From the NCBI RefSeq assembly GCF_000333015.1, contig NZ_BANT01000019.1:1-64000 (forward strand): a stretch of DNA of 64,000 nt. The letters are read 5' to 3'. The notes under the pieces are model-generated. The model saw only the letters and a program-made list of their open reading frames with translations, did no database searches and was not told the DNA's origin. Position numbers and translations under genes: made by a program. Of this stretch, positions 27,865-37,615 are shown one piece after another (positions within the stretch are counted from its first letter, which is position 1; the number at the start of each line of letters is the position of its first letter). This DNA comes from Gordonia hirsuta DSM 44140 = NBRC 16056. Lineage in GTDB: Bacteria > Actinomycetota > Actinomycetes > Mycobacteriales > Mycobacteriaceae.

Positions 27865-29403
27865 ATGCGACCCGCCTATTACCTCACCACGGCCATCGCG
27901 TACCCGAACGGCGCTCCGCACATCGGACACGCCTACGAGTACATCTCGGCCGACGCCCTGGCCCGCTTCAAGCGGCTCGACGGTTACGACGTCCGGTTTC
28001 TCACCGGCACCGACGAGCACGGACAGAAGATGCAGCAAACAGCCGAGGCCGAGGGCATCCCGACCGGGGAGCTGGCCCGGCGCAACTCCGACCGCTTCCA
28101 GGCGCTGCAGGAGCGGCTGGGATCGTCGTTCGACCGGTTCATCCGGACCACCGACGCCGACCACCACCGCGCCTCGGAGGAGATCTGGTCCCGCATGGCC
28201 GCCCGCGGCGACATCTACCTGGACTCGTATTCGGGCTGGTACGACGTGCGCGACGAGACCTTCGTCAACACCGACGACACCACCGTCGACGACGAGGGGC
28301 GCCGGGTGTGCACCGAGAACGGTCACGTGCTGACCTGGACCGAGGAACAGACCTACTTCTTCCGGCTCTCGGCGTACCAGGACAAGCTGCTGGAGCTCTA
28401 TCGCGAGCATCCGGAGTTCATCGGCCCCGATGTGCGGCGCAACGAGGTCGCCAGCTTCGTGGCCGGCGGCCTGAAGGACCTGTCGGTCTCGCGCACCACC
28501 TTCGACTGGGGTGTTCCGGTCCCCGGCGACGACGGCCACGTGATGTACGTGTGGGTCGACGCGCTCACCAACTACCTGACCGGGGTCGGCTTCCCCGACG
28601 ACGAGGAGACCTTCGCCCGGTTCTGGCCGGCCGATCTGCACGTCATCGGCAAGGACATCATCCGGTTCCACTGCGTGTACTGGCCGGCGTTCCTGATGAG
28701 TGCGGGCATCGAACTGCCCAAGCGCGTCTTCGCCCACGGCTTCCTGTTCAACGACGGCCAGAAGATGAGCAAGTCGATCGGCAATGTGATCGACCCGAAC
28801 GTCCTGATCGACGAGTTCGGCCTCGACCCGGTGCGGTTCTTCTTCCTGCGCGAGGTCTCCTACGGCCAGGACGGTTCCTACTCGGCCGAGGCGATCGTCG
28901 CGCGCACCAACGCCGACCTGGCCAACGAGTACGGCAACCTGGCCCAGCGCACGCTGAGCATGGTGGGCAAATACTTCGATTCGGCCGTTCCCGAGCCCGG
29001 CGAGTTCACCGCCGAAGACCGTGCGCTGCTCGATGCGGCCGACACACTGCTGGCGACGGTGCGCGGGCACTTCGACGTCCAGGCGATCCACTTGGGCCTG
29101 GAGTCGCTGTGGTCGACGCTGGCGGCCACCAACCGCTACATCTCTGCCCAGGAGCCGTGGAAGCTGGCCAAGACCGATCTGGAACGTACCGGCACCGTGC
29201 TGTACGTGTGCGCCGAGGTGGTGCGCATCGTGACCCTGCTGGTTCAGCCGGTGATGCCCGAGTCGACCGGCAAGATCCTGGATCTGCTGGCCGTGGGGCC
29301 GCAGGATCGCGATTTCGCCGCCATCGAGCGCCGTCTGCTGCCGGGGACTCCGCTGCCCAAGCCGGTGCCGGTCTTCCCGCGCGTCGAGCTCTCCGACGAC
29401 TGA
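27865..29403 (+). CDS. metG: Methionyl-tRNA synthetase
   Basis: This class I synthetase charges tRNA-Met. HIGH is at residues 19-22 and KMSKS at about 300-304. The 512-residue length and absence of a C-terminal EMAP domain match the short actinobacterial form. The anticodon-binding helical domain follows from about residue 350. It lies 10 bases upstream of pabB on the same strand. Confidence 0.97.
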   Translation: MRPAYYLTTAIAYPNGAPHIGHAYEYISADALARFKRLDGYDVRFLTGTDEHGQKMQQTAEAEGIPTGELARRNSDRFQALQERLGSSFDRFIRTTDADHHRASEEIWSRMAARGDIYLDSYSGWYDVRDETFVNTDDTTVDDEGRRVCTENGHVLTWTEEQTYFFRLSAYQDKLLELYREHPEFIGPDVRRNEVASFVAGGLKDLSVSRTTFDWGVPVPGDDGHVMYVWVDALTNYLTGVGFPDDEETFARFWPADLHVIGKDIIRFHCVYWPAFLMSAGIELPKRVFAHGFLFNDGQKMSKSIGNVIDPNVLIDEFGLDPVRFFFLREVSYGQDGSYSAEAIVARTNADLANEYGNLAQRTLSMVGKYFDSAVPEPGEFTAEDRALLDAADTLLATVRGHFDVQAIHLGLESLWSTLAATNRYISAQEPWKLAKTDLERTGTVLYVCAEVVRIVTLLVQPVMPESTGKILDLLAVGPQDRDFAAIERRLLPGTPLPKPVPVFPRVELSDD

Positions 29404-29413
29404 GCACGGTTCC

Positions 29414-30592
29414 ATGCCGCCGTCTTTCTCGGCACTGGACCTGTTCCGGGCCCTGACGGTCCGCACCGCCGCCGATAGCCGTCCCGGACCGGCGGCGCTG
29501 ATCGGCGACTGGTGCGGCGCCGACGCGGTGCTGGCCCCGTCGATCCTGATCGAAGAGGGTCTGGGCCCGCCGGACCGGCCCGACCGCTTCTGGCTGGGAT
29601 ATCTGGGGTTCCCGGTGCGCGCGGACCAGGCTCCCCTGCCGGAAACGGCCGGCGGGCTGACCGACGGGATCCTGGTGCTGACCGGCCGAACGTGGTCGTG
29701 GCGGTCGGCCACCGGGGCCGGCTGCCCGGCGTGGGTGCGCGAGGTCCTCGACGACGCGGTACCCGCCGAGGCCGCAGCTCACCGGGCGTGGACCGCGACC
29801 TGGGCGTCGCCGCAGCGGGAGCCTCACCTGGCCGCGATCGGCGCCTGCCGGGACGCAATCGCCGCCGGCGACGTCTACCAGGCGTGTATCTGTACCCGCT
29901 TCACCGGCACCCTGACCGGCGACCCGCACCACTACTTCGCCGACCTGGCCGCGACCACCACCCCCGCCAAGGCCGCGTTCCTGCAGGGCGACTGGGGTGC
30001 GGTGGCCAGTCTGAGTCCGGAGACGTTCCTGCGCCGCCGCATCGAAGAGCCCAGCATCGTCACCTCCTCCCCGATCAAGGGAACGGTTCCCCGCGACGTC
30101 GACCCGGCGGTGCTGGCACAGTCTGCCAAGGACATCGCAGAGAACGTGATGATCGTCGACCTGGTGCGCAACGACCTGGGCAGAGTCGCGCGCACCGGCA
30201 GCGTCACGGTGCCGGAACTGCTGACGGTGGTCGGTGCCCCCGGAGTCTGGCATCTGGTGTCCACCGTGCGTGCGGAGCTGGATCCGGCAGTCGGTAACAA
30301 GTCGCTGCTCGCCGCCACGTTCCCCCCGGCCTCGGTGACCGGCACCCCGAAGATTCGGGCCGCACAACTGATCGCGGAGTGGGAGCAGTTTCCGCGCGGT
30401 GTGTACTGCGGTGCGATCGGTCTCGCGGGGCCCGGCGGTGAACTGGATCTGAACGTGGCCATCCGCACCGTCCAGGTGTCCCCGGACGGTGCGATGACCC
30501 TCGGTGTCGGCGGCGGGATCACCTACGACTCCGTTCCGGCCGCCGAATGGCAGGAGTGCCTGGACAAAGCCGCCTCCATCGTCAGCCGGTAA
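29414..30592 (+). CDS. pabB: Aminodeoxychorismate synthase component I
   Basis: PabB aminates chorismate on the way to p-aminobenzoate and folate. The chorismate-binding domain fills the C-terminal two thirds of the 392-residue protein: SSPIKGTVPR with the PabB-type PIKGT lysine, ENVMIVDLVRNDLG, FPPASVTGTPK, and a final GVGGGITYDS. The N-terminal part is short. The PIKGT motif argues against anthranilate synthase. It probably works with a glutaminase (PabA) encoded elsewhere. Confidence 0.9.
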   Translation: MPPSFSALDLFRALTVRTAADSRPGPAALIGDWCGADAVLAPSILIEEGLGPPDRPDRFWLGYLGFPVRADQAPLPETAGGLTDGILVLTGRTWSWRSATGAGCPAWVREVLDDAVPAEAAAHRAWTATWASPQREPHLAAIGACRDAIAAGDVYQACICTRFTGTLTGDPHHYFADLAATTTPAKAAFLQGDWGAVASLSPETFLRRRIEEPSIVTSSPIKGTVPRDVDPAVLAQSAKDIAENVMIVDLVRNDLGRVARTGSVTVPELLTVVGAPGVWHLVSTVRAELDPAVGNKSLLAATFPPASVTGTPKIRAAQLIAEWEQFPRGVYCGAIGLAGPGGELDLNVAIRTVQVSPDGAMTLGVGGGITYDSVPAAEWQECLDKAASIVSR

Positions 30593-30648
30593 GGATCGCC
30601 GCGCGGCACCCGTGCAGAACCGGCGACCTTACCGCGCCTCCACCCGCC

Positions 30649-32265
30649 TCAGGCGGTCAGATAGGCCAGACCCCAGCGCGCTTCGAGCGCCTTCTCGACC
30701 CTCGAGCGATCGTCGGGCGGGGCGTGGGCGCGATGGTCCGAGCTCTGCTCCGGGCGGTGCAGCGGGTTGAGCGTCCACGGGGCGCCGACGGCAGCCGGCC
30801 GCCAGACCATGCGGCCGGCGTTCGGTCCGCTGACCAGCAGTTCGGTCTCCCACTGGCCGGGATCCGGCCCGACGCGAAGATTATGACCGCCACAGCTTGC
30901 GCCGATGGCGTCGATATCGGTGCGGCCACCCTTGGTCCAGTCGGGGCTGTGGTGGGCCTGGGTTCGGCTGAATGGAACCTCGCAGCCGGGTGCCGTGCAG
31001 CCTCCATCGCGCGCCAGCAGCATCAGCCGCTGGGCCTTGTTGGCGAACCTGTGCTTCTTGGCTCGGCCCAGGTACAAGGCCTGCCGGGTGTGCTGGCGAA
31101 AAACGGCAAGATAGGGCGTGGCCTGGGCGGCCAGCTCGATCAGCTCGGCGACGGGGATCAGCGTGCCGGTCGCGGTGACCGCCACACCCGCTTTGCGTGC
31201 CAGATCCGCATCGGTGATGGAGATGACGATCTCACTGGGGATCGGTCCCGGCGGGCCCAGACCCTGGTTCGCAAGGACGAAATCGAGCATGGCCTCGAAG
31301 GCATCGTGGTTGCGCTGACCGGATGAGCGCTCGTCGCGTTCGCGAGCTTTGGTCAGCGCGTCCCGATCGGCGTCGTCGTCGGCCGGGTGCGGGGAGTCCG
31401 GATCCTCGGGGTTGAGGGCACCGGGGGCAGCCCAGTGCTCCAGGAGAAGGTCGAGTTTGGCCCGCGCCGCCGGGGTGAGGTGGCCGCGCACCCGGCTCAC
31501 CAGCTGGTCGTCTTGCGGAAACAGGTGCAGATCGCGTTGCCGCAGGCGATCGCGCGGTTCGGTGTAGGCACCGTCGGGGTCGATCAGTGTCAGCAGCCGG
31601 GCGCCCGCCTTGGTCAGCCCCGCCGGCGACAGGTTGCGGGCATGCTCGGCGAGTTCCTTTTCGATCTCGGCATGCCGCTCGGGTTCGACGGCATCGAGCA
31701 CCTTCTTCATGATCGCGGCGATCACGACCGCGTGTGGGGCGCCGATCTGGCCCTCGGCGACGGCGGCGGCGGTCTCCGGCAGCACCGGCTCCAGGGGCTC
31801 CCCCGAGACGGTGGTGCGCGGGACCAGGTTCCTGGCCAGCGCCATCCGCCGCTTGCTCTCGCTCGGGCCCAGACGATGGCCGGAGCAGAGATAGGTGTGC
31901 ATGTTGAGGTAGCCCGCCTCGCGGTGAATCGACCGGCGGTCGCATTCCTGATGCAGCGTGGCAGACAGCCCGTCGAGCCGGCGGCGGAGCCGTTCGGAGA
32001 CCTCCACCGACCTCGCCACCGAGACCGCGGGTTCGGGCTGAACCGGAGTGCGGCCCAGTTTCACGGCGGCGGCATCGGCGAGGTGCCACAGCGCCAGCGG
32101 AGAGTCGGGCAACTCGATTCCGTAGCGTTCGGCGATCTGCTCTTCGGTCAGCGTCGCGGCACCCGGCTCGCCGATCGGCACGAACTCGTGGGTCGCGCCG
32201 TCATCGCCCCACGGGCTGGGGATATCGCTCAGATCGACTGCGCCGCGCCGACGATCCCGATCCAT
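30649..32265 (-). CDS. DUF222 / 13E12-repeat family HNH endonuclease-like protein
   Basis: The protein is 538 residues from ATG 32265, with a G-rich ribosome site directly upstream. The long N-terminal DUF222 region is followed by an HNH-like zinc nuclease fold: C-x-x-x-x-C (CTAPGCEVPF), then QAHHSPDWTKGGRTDID, then a late GGHN. Such genes are multicopy in mycolate actinobacteria (REP13E12 in M. tuberculosis), sometimes serving as phage attachment sites. It interrupts the otherwise conserved pabB-rsmI neighbourhood, suggesting insertion. Biochemical role unproven. Confidence 0.85.
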   Translation of the reverse strand: MDRDRRRGAVDLSDIPSPWGDDGATHEFVPIGEPGAATLTEEQIAERYGIELPDSPLALWHLADAAAVKLGRTPVQPEPAVSVARSVEVSERLRRRLDGLSATLHQECDRRSIHREAGYLNMHTYLCSGHRLGPSESKRRMALARNLVPRTTVSGEPLEPVLPETAAAVAEGQIGAPHAVVIAAIMKKVLDAVEPERHAEIEKELAEHARNLSPAGLTKAGARLLTLIDPDGAYTEPRDRLRQRDLHLFPQDDQLVSRVRGHLTPAARAKLDLLLEHWAAPGALNPEDPDSPHPADDDADRDALTKARERDERSSGQRNHDAFEAMLDFVLANQGLGPPGPIPSEIVISITDADLARKAGVAVTATGTLIPVAELIELAAQATPYLAVFRQHTRQALYLGRAKKHRFANKAQRLMLLARDGGCTAPGCEVPFSRTQAHHSPDWTKGGRTDIDAIGASCGGHNLRVGPDPGQWETELLVSGPNAGRMVWRPAAVGAPWTLNPLHRPEQSSDHRAHAPPDDRSRVEKALEARWGLAYLTA

Positions 32266-32376
32266 CGACCCCACCCCCTTTTTTCCTTATTCCGAAGGTA
32301 TCGGGACCCTCCGACATTGATCGCGGGGCAAACCTCGGACGGCGGTGCTTCGTCGCTTCAGGCCCGGGGTAATCGG

Positions 32377-33228
32377 CTACGGCGACTGCTGTTCCCGGCG
32401 AGTCGCCAGGACCGCCTCGTAGACCTCCCGGCGGCTGAACGGCGTCCCGGCCGCAGCCTGCTCACAGGCCTCCTTGAGCCGTGTTCCGGCTTCGGCCAGC
32501 TGCGCGGCCTGGGCGGCGACCGACTCCAGATCGGCGGCGTCGTCGATCGGCGAGGCCCCGGAGATGACGACGGTGATCTCGCCCTTGACCCCGTCGGCGG
32601 CCCACTGTGCGAGTTCGCCCAGGCCACCGCGCCGTACCTCCTCGTAGGTCTTGGTCAGCTCCCGGCAGACCGCGGCACGACGCTCGGCGCCGAGCACCTG
32701 CGCGGCATCGGTGAGCGTCTGCGCCAGCCGGTGCGGCGATTCGAAGAACACCACCGTGCGCGGCTCGGTCCGCAATGTGGCAAGCCACTCCCCGCGCGCT
32801 CCCGGTTTACGCGGGGCGAAGCCGTCGAAGCAGAAGCGGTCGGCCGGCAGCGCCGAGAGCGCCAAGGCGGTGGTGACCGCCGACGGCCCGGGCAGACAGG
32901 TCACCTTCAGGCCCGCCGCGGCGCACGCGGCGACCAGACGGTAGCCCGGGTCACTCACCGAGGGCATCCCTGCATCGGTGATCAGCAGCACCGTGGCGCC
33001 GTCGTCGATCGCCTCCACCAGCTGCGGGGTGCGCTGGGCTTCGACGTGGTCGTAATAGCTGACCAGACGGCCGCCGATGGTCACGTCCAGCGCCGCGGCC
33101 AGCGATCGAGCCCGGCGGGTGTCTTCGGCGGCGACGATGTCGGCGCTCGCCAGCGCCTGCCGCAGGCGCGGCGACGCATCGCCGGGTTGACCCATGGGGG
33201 TGCCCGCCAGCACCAATGCTCCACTCAC
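32377..33228 (-). CDS. rsmI: 16S rRNA (cytidine-2'-O) methyltransferase RsmI
   Basis: RsmI 2'-O-methylates C1402 of 16S rRNA. The tetrapyrrole-methylase-like fold shows LVLAGTPMGQPGDASPR, AAEDTRRAR, TDAGMPSVSDPG and LPGPSAVTTALA. GTG 33228 (AGG nine bases upstream) gives 283 residues; an in-frame ATG at 33255 would add nine residues and nearly touch the divergent pmt start. It shares a 34-base divergent gap with pmt. Confidence 0.93.
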   Translation of the reverse strand: MSGALVLAGTPMGQPGDASPRLRQALASADIVAAEDTRRARSLAAALDVTIGGRLVSYYDHVEAQRTPQLVEAIDDGATVLLITDAGMPSVSDPGYRLVAACAAAGLKVTCLPGPSAVTTALALSALPADRFCFDGFAPRKPGARGEWLATLRTEPRTVVFFESPHRLAQTLTDAAQVLGAERRAAVCRELTKTYEEVRRGGLGELAQWAADGVKGEITVVISGASPIDDAADLESVAAQAAQLAEAGTRLKEACEQAAAGTPFSRREVYEAVLATRREQQSP

Positions 33229-33262
33229 CCGAATCAACCTACCTTCCTCTACCATCGCCCCT

Positions 33263-34834
33263 GTGAGTCCTGCTGTCCTCGATCGCGCCACCGCGGCCCC
33301 GCGCGCACCGGTGGAAGAGTTGGGGACGGCACCGGGCCCGCAGCTCCCCGAGCCGGTCTTCGGCGCGACCGACCGGCTCCGCGGCACCGTCGTCGGACTG
33401 GTTCTGACGCTGCTCGCGGTGATCACCCGCTTCTGGGGGCTCACCCAGCCCACCGACAAGGGCACCCCCGTCTTCGACGAGAAGCACTACGTCCCGCAGG
33501 GCTGGCAGGTGCTGCGCGGCGACGGGTGGATCGAGGACAATCCCGCCTACGGTCTGGTGGTCCATCCGCCGGTCGGCAAATGGATGCTGGCGCTGAGCGA
33601 GGGGCTGTTCGGCTACGGGCCGATGGGCTGGCGGTTCATCCCGGCGGTGTCCGGGGTGATCATCGTGCTGGCCATCTACCTGTCGGTGCGCCGGCTGAGC
33701 CGATCGACGCTGGTCGGCGCGCTGGCCGGGCTGTTCGCAATCTGCGACGGAGTGCTGTTCGTGCAGTCCCGCATGGGCATGCTCGACATCTTCCAGGCCA
33801 TGTTCGTGGTGCTGGCCTTCGCCGCCCTGCTCGCCGACCGCGACCAGATGCGCGCCCGGCTGCATCGGGTCTACCTCGAGGGCCGCATCGGCGACAGTCC
33901 CTTGGGACCGCGGCTGGGATTCCGCTGGTACCGCTTCACCGCCGGGTTGATGCTCGGTCTGGCCTGCGGCACCAAATGGTCGGGTCTGTACTTCGTCGTC
34001 TTCTTCACCGTGCTGTCACTCGGGTTCGACGTCGCCGCGCGCCGCGCCTACCACGTGCACCGGCCGTGGAAGGGGGTGCTGGTGCGCGATCTGATCCCGT
34101 CCGGCGCCTCCCTGGTGCTGATGCCGATCGCGGTGTATCTGGCCACCTTCGCCGTCTGGTTCCGCTCGGAGAGTTCGGTGTACCGGCACGTCGTCGGGAC
34201 CGAGGTCGGCACCGACGGTCCGTTCGCCTGGCTCCCGGCCGGGCTGCGCTCGTTCTGGTACTACGAGTCGGGCATCCTCTCGTTCCATTCGGGCCTGACC
34301 AACGCCGCCGGCAATCAGCATCCGTGGGAGTCCAAACCGTGGGCCTGGCCGATGGCGCTGCGGCCGATGCTCTACGCCATCGATTACGGTCCCGACCAGT
34401 GCGGCGGCGGCGACTGCATCCGGGCGCAGATGCTGCTGGGCACCCCCGCGCTGTGGTGGCTGGCACTGCCGATGCTGGCCTGGGGGCTGTGGCGGATGAT
34501 CTTCCGCCGGGACTGGCGTTATGCGGCCGTCCTGGCCGGATACGGCGCCGCGGTCCTCCCGTGGTTCTTCGAGATCGACCGGCAGATGTACTTCTTCTAC
34601 GCCACCGTGATGGCCCCGTTCCTGGTGATGGGGCTGGCGCTGTGTTGCGCCGACGTACTCTCCTCGGCCGGGCGCGGACGCGATTCTGCCAGTCGCACGC
34701 TGGCGGTGCTGGCCGTGGCGATCTACGCCGCACTGGTGGTGGTCAACTTCGCCTTCGCCTGGCCGGTCCTGACCGGCGCACCGATCAGCAATCAGTTCTG
34801 GAACATGCAGTTGTGGCTGCCGAGCTGGACCTGA
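33263..34834 (+). CDS. pmt: Polyprenyl-phosphate-mannose--protein mannosyltransferase
   Basis: This GT39 integral membrane enzyme transfers mannose from polyprenyl-phosphomannose to Ser/Thr of exported proteins during Sec translocation. The 523-residue protein has about 10-11 predicted transmembrane helices. The first external loop has the catalytic acidic pair in VFDEKHYVPQGWQ, and HPPVGKW follows. The Pro/Ala-rich first 35 residues are cytoplasmic. GTG 33263 is chosen; an in-frame start further upstream would lie inside the divergent rsmI. Orthologue of Rv1002c by content and neighbourhood. Confidence 0.93.
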   Translation: MSPAVLDRATAAPRAPVEELGTAPGPQLPEPVFGATDRLRGTVVGLVLTLLAVITRFWGLTQPTDKGTPVFDEKHYVPQGWQVLRGDGWIEDNPAYGLVVHPPVGKWMLALSEGLFGYGPMGWRFIPAVSGVIIVLAIYLSVRRLSRSTLVGALAGLFAICDGVLFVQSRMGMLDIFQAMFVVLAFAALLADRDQMRARLHRVYLEGRIGDSPLGPRLGFRWYRFTAGLMLGLACGTKWSGLYFVVFFTVLSLGFDVAARRAYHVHRPWKGVLVRDLIPSGASLVLMPIAVYLATFAVWFRSESSVYRHVVGTEVGTDGPFAWLPAGLRSFWYYESGILSFHSGLTNAAGNQHPWESKPWAWPMALRPMLYAIDYGPDQCGGGDCIRAQMLLGTPALWWLALPMLAWGLWRMIFRRDWRYAAVLAGYGAAVLPWFFEIDRQMYFFYATVMAPFLVMGLALCCADVLSSAGRGRDSASRTLAVLAVAIYAALVVVNFAFAWPVLTGAPISNQFWNMQLWLPSWT

Positions 34835-34846
34835 TCACCGGTCGGC

Positions 34847-35554
34847 TCAGTCGATGATCGACAAGCCCTCGCCGATGAACAGCGCACCCACGACCACCAG
34901 GATCACCAGCGTCACCGCGGTCATATTCGCCTCGATCCAATTGCGTCCTGCCTGCAACTGACCGCGCATGCGGTCACCGCCGGCCAGCAGCACCAGCATC
35001 AGCACCAGCGGGGCGATCGAGGCCAGGATCGCGAACAGGATCACCACCACCAGGGTCTGGGCGACGGTGATGTCCGGTACCGAACCCAATTCCAGCCCGG
35101 CACTGATCGCCAGCGGCGGATTCTTGATGATCAGGGTTCCCATCGCCAGCCCGGTCACCATGCAGCCGGCGAGCCCGAGGTTGTCGATGCGCTGAAACAG
35201 CGGACTCTTGTGCGGCTCCTCGGCTTTGTCCACTTCGGCTCGTGCCGAGGGGCGCCGGCGCCACGTGATTGCGGCCAGCACGAAGAACAGCACACCCAGC
35301 ACCAGATGCAGCACATCGATGCCGTCGGCGGTGCCCTCCGGATCGTCCTCGGAGGCGCTGCCGGTGACCAGCGCCGTCACCAGGGTCATCAGGAACATCG
35401 AGACGAACCAGCCGACGGTGAACAGCAGCGCGCGCAGGCGACCGCGCGCGCCCAGCAGCAGCACCAGGACCGTGGTGATCGCAATCGGACTCAACGTCAA
35501 CGCCATCGCCACGGCAAAGGTCCCGCCCAGAGCTGCCCACATATGCGGGTACAT
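34847..35554 (-). CDS. GAP/Sap-family membrane protein
   Basis: The 235-residue protein has six predicted transmembrane helices and the charged mid-loop (RRRPSARAEVDKAEE) found in the Sap (sulfolipid-1-addressing protein) / GAP family. In mycobacteria such proteins assist export of large glycolipids, for example sulfolipid or glycopeptidolipid. TLSPIAITTVLVLLLG near the N-terminus and LAGCMVTGLAMGTLIIKNPP are typical. No glycolipid synthesis genes are next to it. Its ATG is only eight bases from the divergent kinase start. Confidence 0.82.
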   Translation of the reverse strand: MYPHMWAALGGTFAVAMALTLSPIAITTVLVLLLGARGRLRALLFTVGWFVSMFLMTLVTALVTGSASEDDPEGTADGIDVLHLVLGVLFFVLAAITWRRRPSARAEVDKAEEPHKSPLFQRIDNLGLAGCMVTGLAMGTLIIKNPPLAISAGLELGSVPDITVAQTLVVVILFAILASIAPLVLMLVLLAGGDRMRGQLQAGRNWIEANMTAVTLVILVVVGALFIGEGLSIID

Positions 35555-35562
35555 TACGCGGG

Positions 35563-37086
35563 ATGAGCGACCCGACGACGACCGACACCGACCCGGGCGC
35601 GCACGCCGTCGAACTGCTGCGCCGCTGCGGTGTCCTCACGGCGTCCGCGCCGACGACCACCGTGGTGACCCATGCCGCCGTGATCGTCCTGAACGACGAC
35701 CGCGCCTGGAAACTCAAACGCCCGGTCACCTACCGCTACCTGGACTTCTCCAGCGTCGACCAGCGGCGGACCGCACTGAGCGCCGAGTACGAACTCAACC
35801 TGCGCACTGCACCGCAGCTCTACCGCGCGGTTCATGCGATCACCGACGCCGGTGGCCGCGAGCCCGGCGGACTGGAGTTCGACGGCGCCGGGACCACCGT
35901 CGACTACGTGCTGGAGATGGCCCGCTTCCCCGACGATGCGCTGCTCGCCGATCACGTCGACGCCGGTCTGCTCGACGATGCGCTGACCGCTGCACTGGCC
36001 GAGCAGGTGGTGGCCCTGCACGCCCGCTCACCGATCAGCGACGATCCGGCTGGAGCCGCCCGCATCCTGGATGTGGTGGTCGGCAATCGGGGCAGCATGG
36101 CGCGTTTCCCGCAGATTCTGGATCCGGCCCGCGCCGATGCGCTCACCGATCGCCTCACCGCCCTGATCGACACCCACGCTCCGCTGCTGGATGCCCGGGC
36201 CCGGGCCGGTCGGGTCCGCCGCGGACACGGCGATCTGCACCTGAACAATCTGGTGCTGCTCGACGGGGTGCCCACCCCCTTCGACGCCCTGGAGTTCGAT
36301 CCGGAACTGGCCACCACCGATGTCCTCTACGACCTGGCGTTCGTGCTGATGGACCTGTGGCATCGCGGCCGCACCCGCGAGGCCAACGTTCTGGTCAACG
36401 CCTACTTCGATGCCTCTCCCGAGGACGAGGAGGCCTACCTGCTGCTGCCGCTGTTCATCAGTGTCCGGGCCACCGTGCTCGCGCATGTGCGTGCGGCCTC
36501 CGGAGATCCCGACAGTGCCCGCGCCTACCTGGCACTGGCCCTGGCCCTGCTCGACCCGGTGCCGCCCCGGCTGGTCGCGATCGGCGGCGCCTCCGGCACC
36601 GGGAAGACCACCGTCGCGCGCGCCGTGGCCTGCCGCGTCGGCGGCGCTCCCGGCGCCCGCATCCTGCGCTCGGATGTAATACGCAAGCGACTCGCCGGCA
36701 GCCCGGTGCTCGAGCCCCTGCCCGCGTCCGGTTACGCCCCGGAGATGAGTGCGCGCGTCTACGCCGAACTCGAGCGGCTGGCCGCGCTGCACCTGAACGG
36801 GCAGACGAGTGTGCTCGTCGACGCGGTCTCCGGCCGGCCGCAGGAGCGCGCGGCGCTGGCGGCCGTGGCCGAGGCGACGTCGTCGTCGTTCCTGGGGATC
36901 TGGCTCGAACTCGCAGAATCCGAACGCATCGCCCGGATCCTCGGACGCGGACCCGACGCCTCCGATGCGACCCCCGAGGTGGCACGGGCGCAGACCCGTG
37001 CGCTGGTACCCCCGGACGCCTCGTGGTGCACTGTGGCCGCCGACGGCCGCACCGTCGACGAGGTCGTGGCCGAGCTCGCGCGGTGA
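35563..37086 (+). CDS. Fused aminoglycoside-phosphotransferase-like / P-loop kinase protein
   Basis: The 507-residue protein has two domains. Residues about 20-310 form a protein-kinase-like APH fold with the catalytic loop HGDLHLNN at about 223 and the metal Asp in FDALEFDPE. From about residue 335 a P-loop kinase follows (GGASGTGKTTVAR), with a gluconokinase/zeta-toxin-like core. The same fusion occurs in mycobacteria (Rv2004c type, DosR-linked there). Substrates are unknown. The start lies eight bases from the divergent Sap-type gene. Confidence 0.85.
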   Translation: MSDPTTTDTDPGAHAVELLRRCGVLTASAPTTTVVTHAAVIVLNDDRAWKLKRPVTYRYLDFSSVDQRRTALSAEYELNLRTAPQLYRAVHAITDAGGREPGGLEFDGAGTTVDYVLEMARFPDDALLADHVDAGLLDDALTAALAEQVVALHARSPISDDPAGAARILDVVVGNRGSMARFPQILDPARADALTDRLTALIDTHAPLLDARARAGRVRRGHGDLHLNNLVLLDGVPTPFDALEFDPELATTDVLYDLAFVLMDLWHRGRTREANVLVNAYFDASPEDEEAYLLLPLFISVRATVLAHVRAASGDPDSARAYLALALALLDPVPPRLVAIGGASGTGKTTVARAVACRVGGAPGARILRSDVIRKRLAGSPVLEPLPASGYAPEMSARVYAELERLAALHLNGQTSVLVDAVSGRPQERAALAAVAEATSSSFLGIWLELAESERIARILGRGPDASDATPEVARAQTRALVPPDASWCTVAADGRTVDEVVAELAR

Positions 37087-37096
37087 GGACGGGACC

Positions 37097-37164
37097 GCTC
37101 AGGCGGTGACCCTGCTCAGGCCGTGATACTGCTCAGGCGGTGATACTGCTCACCCGGTGATGGC
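37097..37164. repeat. Four 17-bp tandem units between convergent genes
   Basis: Units GCTCAGGCGGTGACCCT (37097), GCTCAGGCCGTGATACT (37114), GCTCAGGCGGTGATACT (37131) and a diverged GCTCACCCGGTGATGGC (37148). The last contains the true stop (TCA 37150-37152) of the minus-strand gene. Every unit carries a stop triplet on both strands (TCA and TGA), so the array resembles repeated copying of a gene end. Confidence 0.92.
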
Positions 37165-37473
37165 GTAGGCGATCGCGTTGAACCCCCACAGCAGGAACAC
37201 CAACAGCAGCACCCACATGCCGCCCTGGAAGATCTGCCACCGGCCGCCCGAACGCTGGCTGCGGTAGGCGCGCACGCCCAGCGAGACTCCGCCGATGAAG
37301 ATGACCGCCGCCGAGGCCAGTACCAGGCCTTTGCGGATATCGCCGGCGCTGCTCACCGCGGCCACGACCAGCAGCGCCGCCAGACCGACGGTGATGATCA
37401 CGTGCAGCGCCGCCTGGCGCAGCTCCGTGCGCGGTACCGGCGGCTCCAGCGGTTCCGAGTCATCGTCATGCAT
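37150..37473 (-). CDS. Small three-helix membrane protein
   Basis: The 107-residue protein has a polar acidic N-terminus (about 1-20) and three predicted membrane helices (about 22-42, 50-66, 84-105), with a basic loop YRSQRSGGRWQ between the second and third. The final hydrophobic stretch is LLLVFLLWGFNAIAYAITG. No family is recognised with confidence. It converges on the kinase fusion gene, and its stop lies in a tandem repeat. Confidence 0.7.
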   Translation of the reverse strand: MHDDDSEPLEPPVPRTELRQAALHVIITVGLAALLVVAAVSSAGDIRKGLVLASAAVIFIGGVSLGVRAYRSQRSGGRWQIFQGGMWVLLLVFLLWGFNAIAYAITG

Positions 37474-37615
37474 GGGGTCGACGATACCGGCCGGTGTCTA
37501 AAGTCCCACCTGCCGTGCGCCGGGGCCGACCGTGAGACAGAATGGACGCGAGGCTTGAAATACGGAGGCGTATCGGCGCATCCGGGCCGAAGCAAGCGAG
37601 GATGTGGGGTTCACG

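Noticed and set aside
25120-29712. 1530-residue minus-strand open frame
   Set aside because: It lies opposite the HAD, GH65, metG and pabB genes and has the Arg/Gly/His/Val bias of antisense frames in high-GC DNA, with no recognisable domain.
31387-34857. 1156-residue plus-strand open frame
   Set aside because: It is antisense to the HNH and rsmI genes and a shifted frame of pmt; composition is Arg/Gly-rich with no motif.
37083-37164. Short direct repeats considered as a CRISPR array
   Set aside because: Units are contiguous 17-mers without spacers and no cas gene is present.
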